From an uncultured Brevundimonas sp. (GTDB taxonomy: Bacteria; Pseudomonadota; Alphaproteobacteria; Caulobacterales; Caulobacteraceae): a stretch of DNA of 6,058 nucleotides. The translations under genes and the position numbers were made by a program. The stretch lies in contig CAMLNY010000087.1 of the NCBI GenBank assembly GCA_946481405.1, forward strand, positions 1 to 6,058, written 5' to 3'. The notes below the pieces were generated by a model. That model searched no databases, was not told the origin of the DNA, and was given only the letters and a program-made list of their open reading frames with translations. Of the stretch, positions 5,356 through 6,058 are shown piece by piece. Position 1 is the first letter of the stretch. Every line of letters starts with the position of its first letter.

Positions 5356-5380
5356 CCGCCGAAAAGCGAAACGGGCGGCC
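5354..5380 (-). other. Alternative hairpin that competes with the nrdA terminator
   Basis: GGCCGCC (5354-5360) and GGCGGCC (5374-5380) are perfect inverted 7-bp arms with a 13-base loop. The right arm lies within the left half of the terminator stem at 5371-5400, so the two structures cannot form together. During minus-strand transcription the terminator arms are made first, which should favour the terminator. Confidence 0.35.
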
Positions 5381-5400
5381 TCCGCAGGGAGACCGCCCGT
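5371..5400 (-). terminator. Rho-independent terminator of nrdA
   Basis: ACGGGCGG (5371-5378) pairs with CCGCCCGT (5393-5400). After one C-A mismatch, CTCC (5380-5383) pairs with GGAG (5388-5391), leaving a 4-base loop. Read on the minus strand the stem is followed by TTCGCTTTTC, a broken T-tract. It begins 35 bases after the nrdA stop codon. The strong GC stem plus T-rich tail fits an intrinsic terminator acting on the minus strand; the plus-strand side (CGAACTCGCG) has no T-tract. Confidence 0.8.
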
Positions 5401-5435
5401 CGAACTCGCGACCGCTTCGGGGCGCAGGCGTCGCC

Positions 5436-6058
5436 TTACTGGCAGGCCAGGCACTCTTCGTAGTCGGTCTTGGCAAGCGTGAAGAGGTCGGGCTGGTTCG
5501 GATCGGGCTCGGCCTCTTCCTTGCCGTCGGCGCCGGCGAAGGCGGCGCGCTGCACCGACTTGGAGCGCAGGTAGTAGAGCGACTTCACGCCCGTCTCCCA
5601 CGCCTTCCAGTGCAGCATGTGCAAGTCCCACTTGTTCACATCGCCCGGGATGAAGAGGTTGATCGACTGGGCCTGGCAGATTTCCGGCGAACGATCGGCC
5701 GACAGTTCGACGACCCAGCGCTGGTCCAGTTCGAAGGCGGTCTTGTAGACCCCCTTCTCGTCGTCGCTCAGCAGGTCCAGGTGCTGGACCGAGCCCTCGT
5801 TCTCCAGGATCGACGACCACACCGCGTCGGTGTTGGCGCCCTTCTCCTCCAGGAGCGCCTCCAGATAGGGGTTCTTGACCGCGAAGGAGCCCGACAGGGT
5901 CTTGTGGGTGTAGATGTTGGCCGGGATCGGCTCGATGCCGGCCGAGGTGCCGCCGCAGATGATCGAGATCGAGGCGGTCGGGGCGATGGCCAGCTTGTGG
6001 CTGAACCGCTCCATGACGCCGCGCTCGGCGGCGTCCTCGCAGGCGCCCTTCTCTTCGG
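5436..6058 (-). CDS. nrdA: Class I ribonucleoside-diphosphate reductase alpha subunit, C-terminal part (5' end outside window)
   Basis: The last 206 residues of the large subunit of class I ribonucleotide reductase, which reduces ribonucleoside diphosphates to deoxy forms for DNA synthesis with radical supply from NrdB. The frame is open to the window edge, where it reads EEKGACEDAAERGVMERFSHK. Visible landmarks are APTASIS (substrate phosphate-binding loop) followed by IICGGTSAGIEP, then AQSINLFIPGDVNKWDLHMLHWKAWE, where the line wraps around the core barrel, and the paired tyrosines in SLYYLRSKSVQRAAF, equivalent to the radical-relay Tyr730/Tyr731 of E. coli NrdA. The tail YEECLACQ carries the mobile redox cysteine pair (CxxC) that passes electrons from thioredoxin or glutaredoxin. 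The active-site cysteines and allosteric domain lie outside the window. It ends with TAA at 5436-5438, followed by a clear terminator. Confidence 0.95.
   Translation of the reverse strand, partial: EEKGACEDAAERGVMERFSHKLAIAPTASISIICGGTSAGIEPIPANIYTHKTLSGSFAVKNPYLEALLEEKGANTDAVWSSILENEGSVQHLDLLSDDEKGVYKTAFELDQRWVVELSADRSPEICQAQSINLFIPGDVNKWDLHMLHWKAWETGVKSLYYLRSKSVQRAAFAGADGKEEAEPDPNQPDLFTLAKTDYEECLACQ

Noticed and set aside
1..6058. Mobile elements, CRISPR arrays, tRNA/rRNA genes, phage or toxin-antitoxin modules
   Set aside because: I saw no transposase, integrase, regularly spaced repeats, tRNA-like cloverleaf or small paired toxin genes; the genes are housekeeping and envelope types with uniform codon use.

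Overview
The window is a GC-rich chromosomal stretch from an alphaproteobacterium. Caulobacterales, and Brevundimonas in particular, is the best guess. The guess rests on the style of the proteins (alphaproteobacterial NrdA ending in a CxxC tail, a CHAP amidase with a GDAWTWW motif, a short LpxR-like barrel protein, a small GTEPFW lipoprotein), on the almost purely G/C third codon positions, and on a near absence of GANTC sites (two found by eye), as expected where the cell-cycle methyltransferase CcrM acts. No identification was run; this is inference from sequence.

Layout. 1-249 (-) is the N-terminus of formamidopyrimidine-DNA glycosylase (mutM/fpg), cut by the window edge; its family resemblance stops at a GATC site near position 91. 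250-367 is a 118-bp divergent gap. 368-637 and 693-1133 (+) encode a small two-helix membrane protein and a lipoprotein, probably co-transcribed. 1130-1582 (-) is an unrecognised helical protein whose stop overlaps the lipoprotein stop inside a CTAG. A 38-bp divergent gap with an inverted repeat separates it from 1621-2736 (+), an integral membrane acyltransferase-3 protein whose usual RX10H histidine is alanine. 2810-3340 (+) is an exported CHAP-domain protein, and 3375-4340 (+) a CorA-type divalent cation transporter. 4345-5217 (-) is an exported LpxR-like beta-barrel protein convergent with corA (4-bp gap). 5218-5435 holds a strong rho-independent terminator for the last gene, a GANTC site and a motif copy. 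5436-6058 (-) is the C-terminal part of class I ribonucleotide reductase alpha subunit (nrdA).

Functionally this is a mosaic of housekeeping genes (DNA repair, dNTP synthesis, Mg2+ transport) and envelope genes (lipoprotein, acyltransferase, CHAP amidase, outer-membrane barrel). I see no mobile element, CRISPR array, tRNA, rRNA, phage gene or toxin-antitoxin pair, and no convincing new multi-gene system. The items most worth a second look are the abrupt end of MutM homology at a GATC site, the acyltransferase without its key histidine, the intergenic motif shared by two envelope-gene upstream regions, and the mutually exclusive hairpins behind nrdA.
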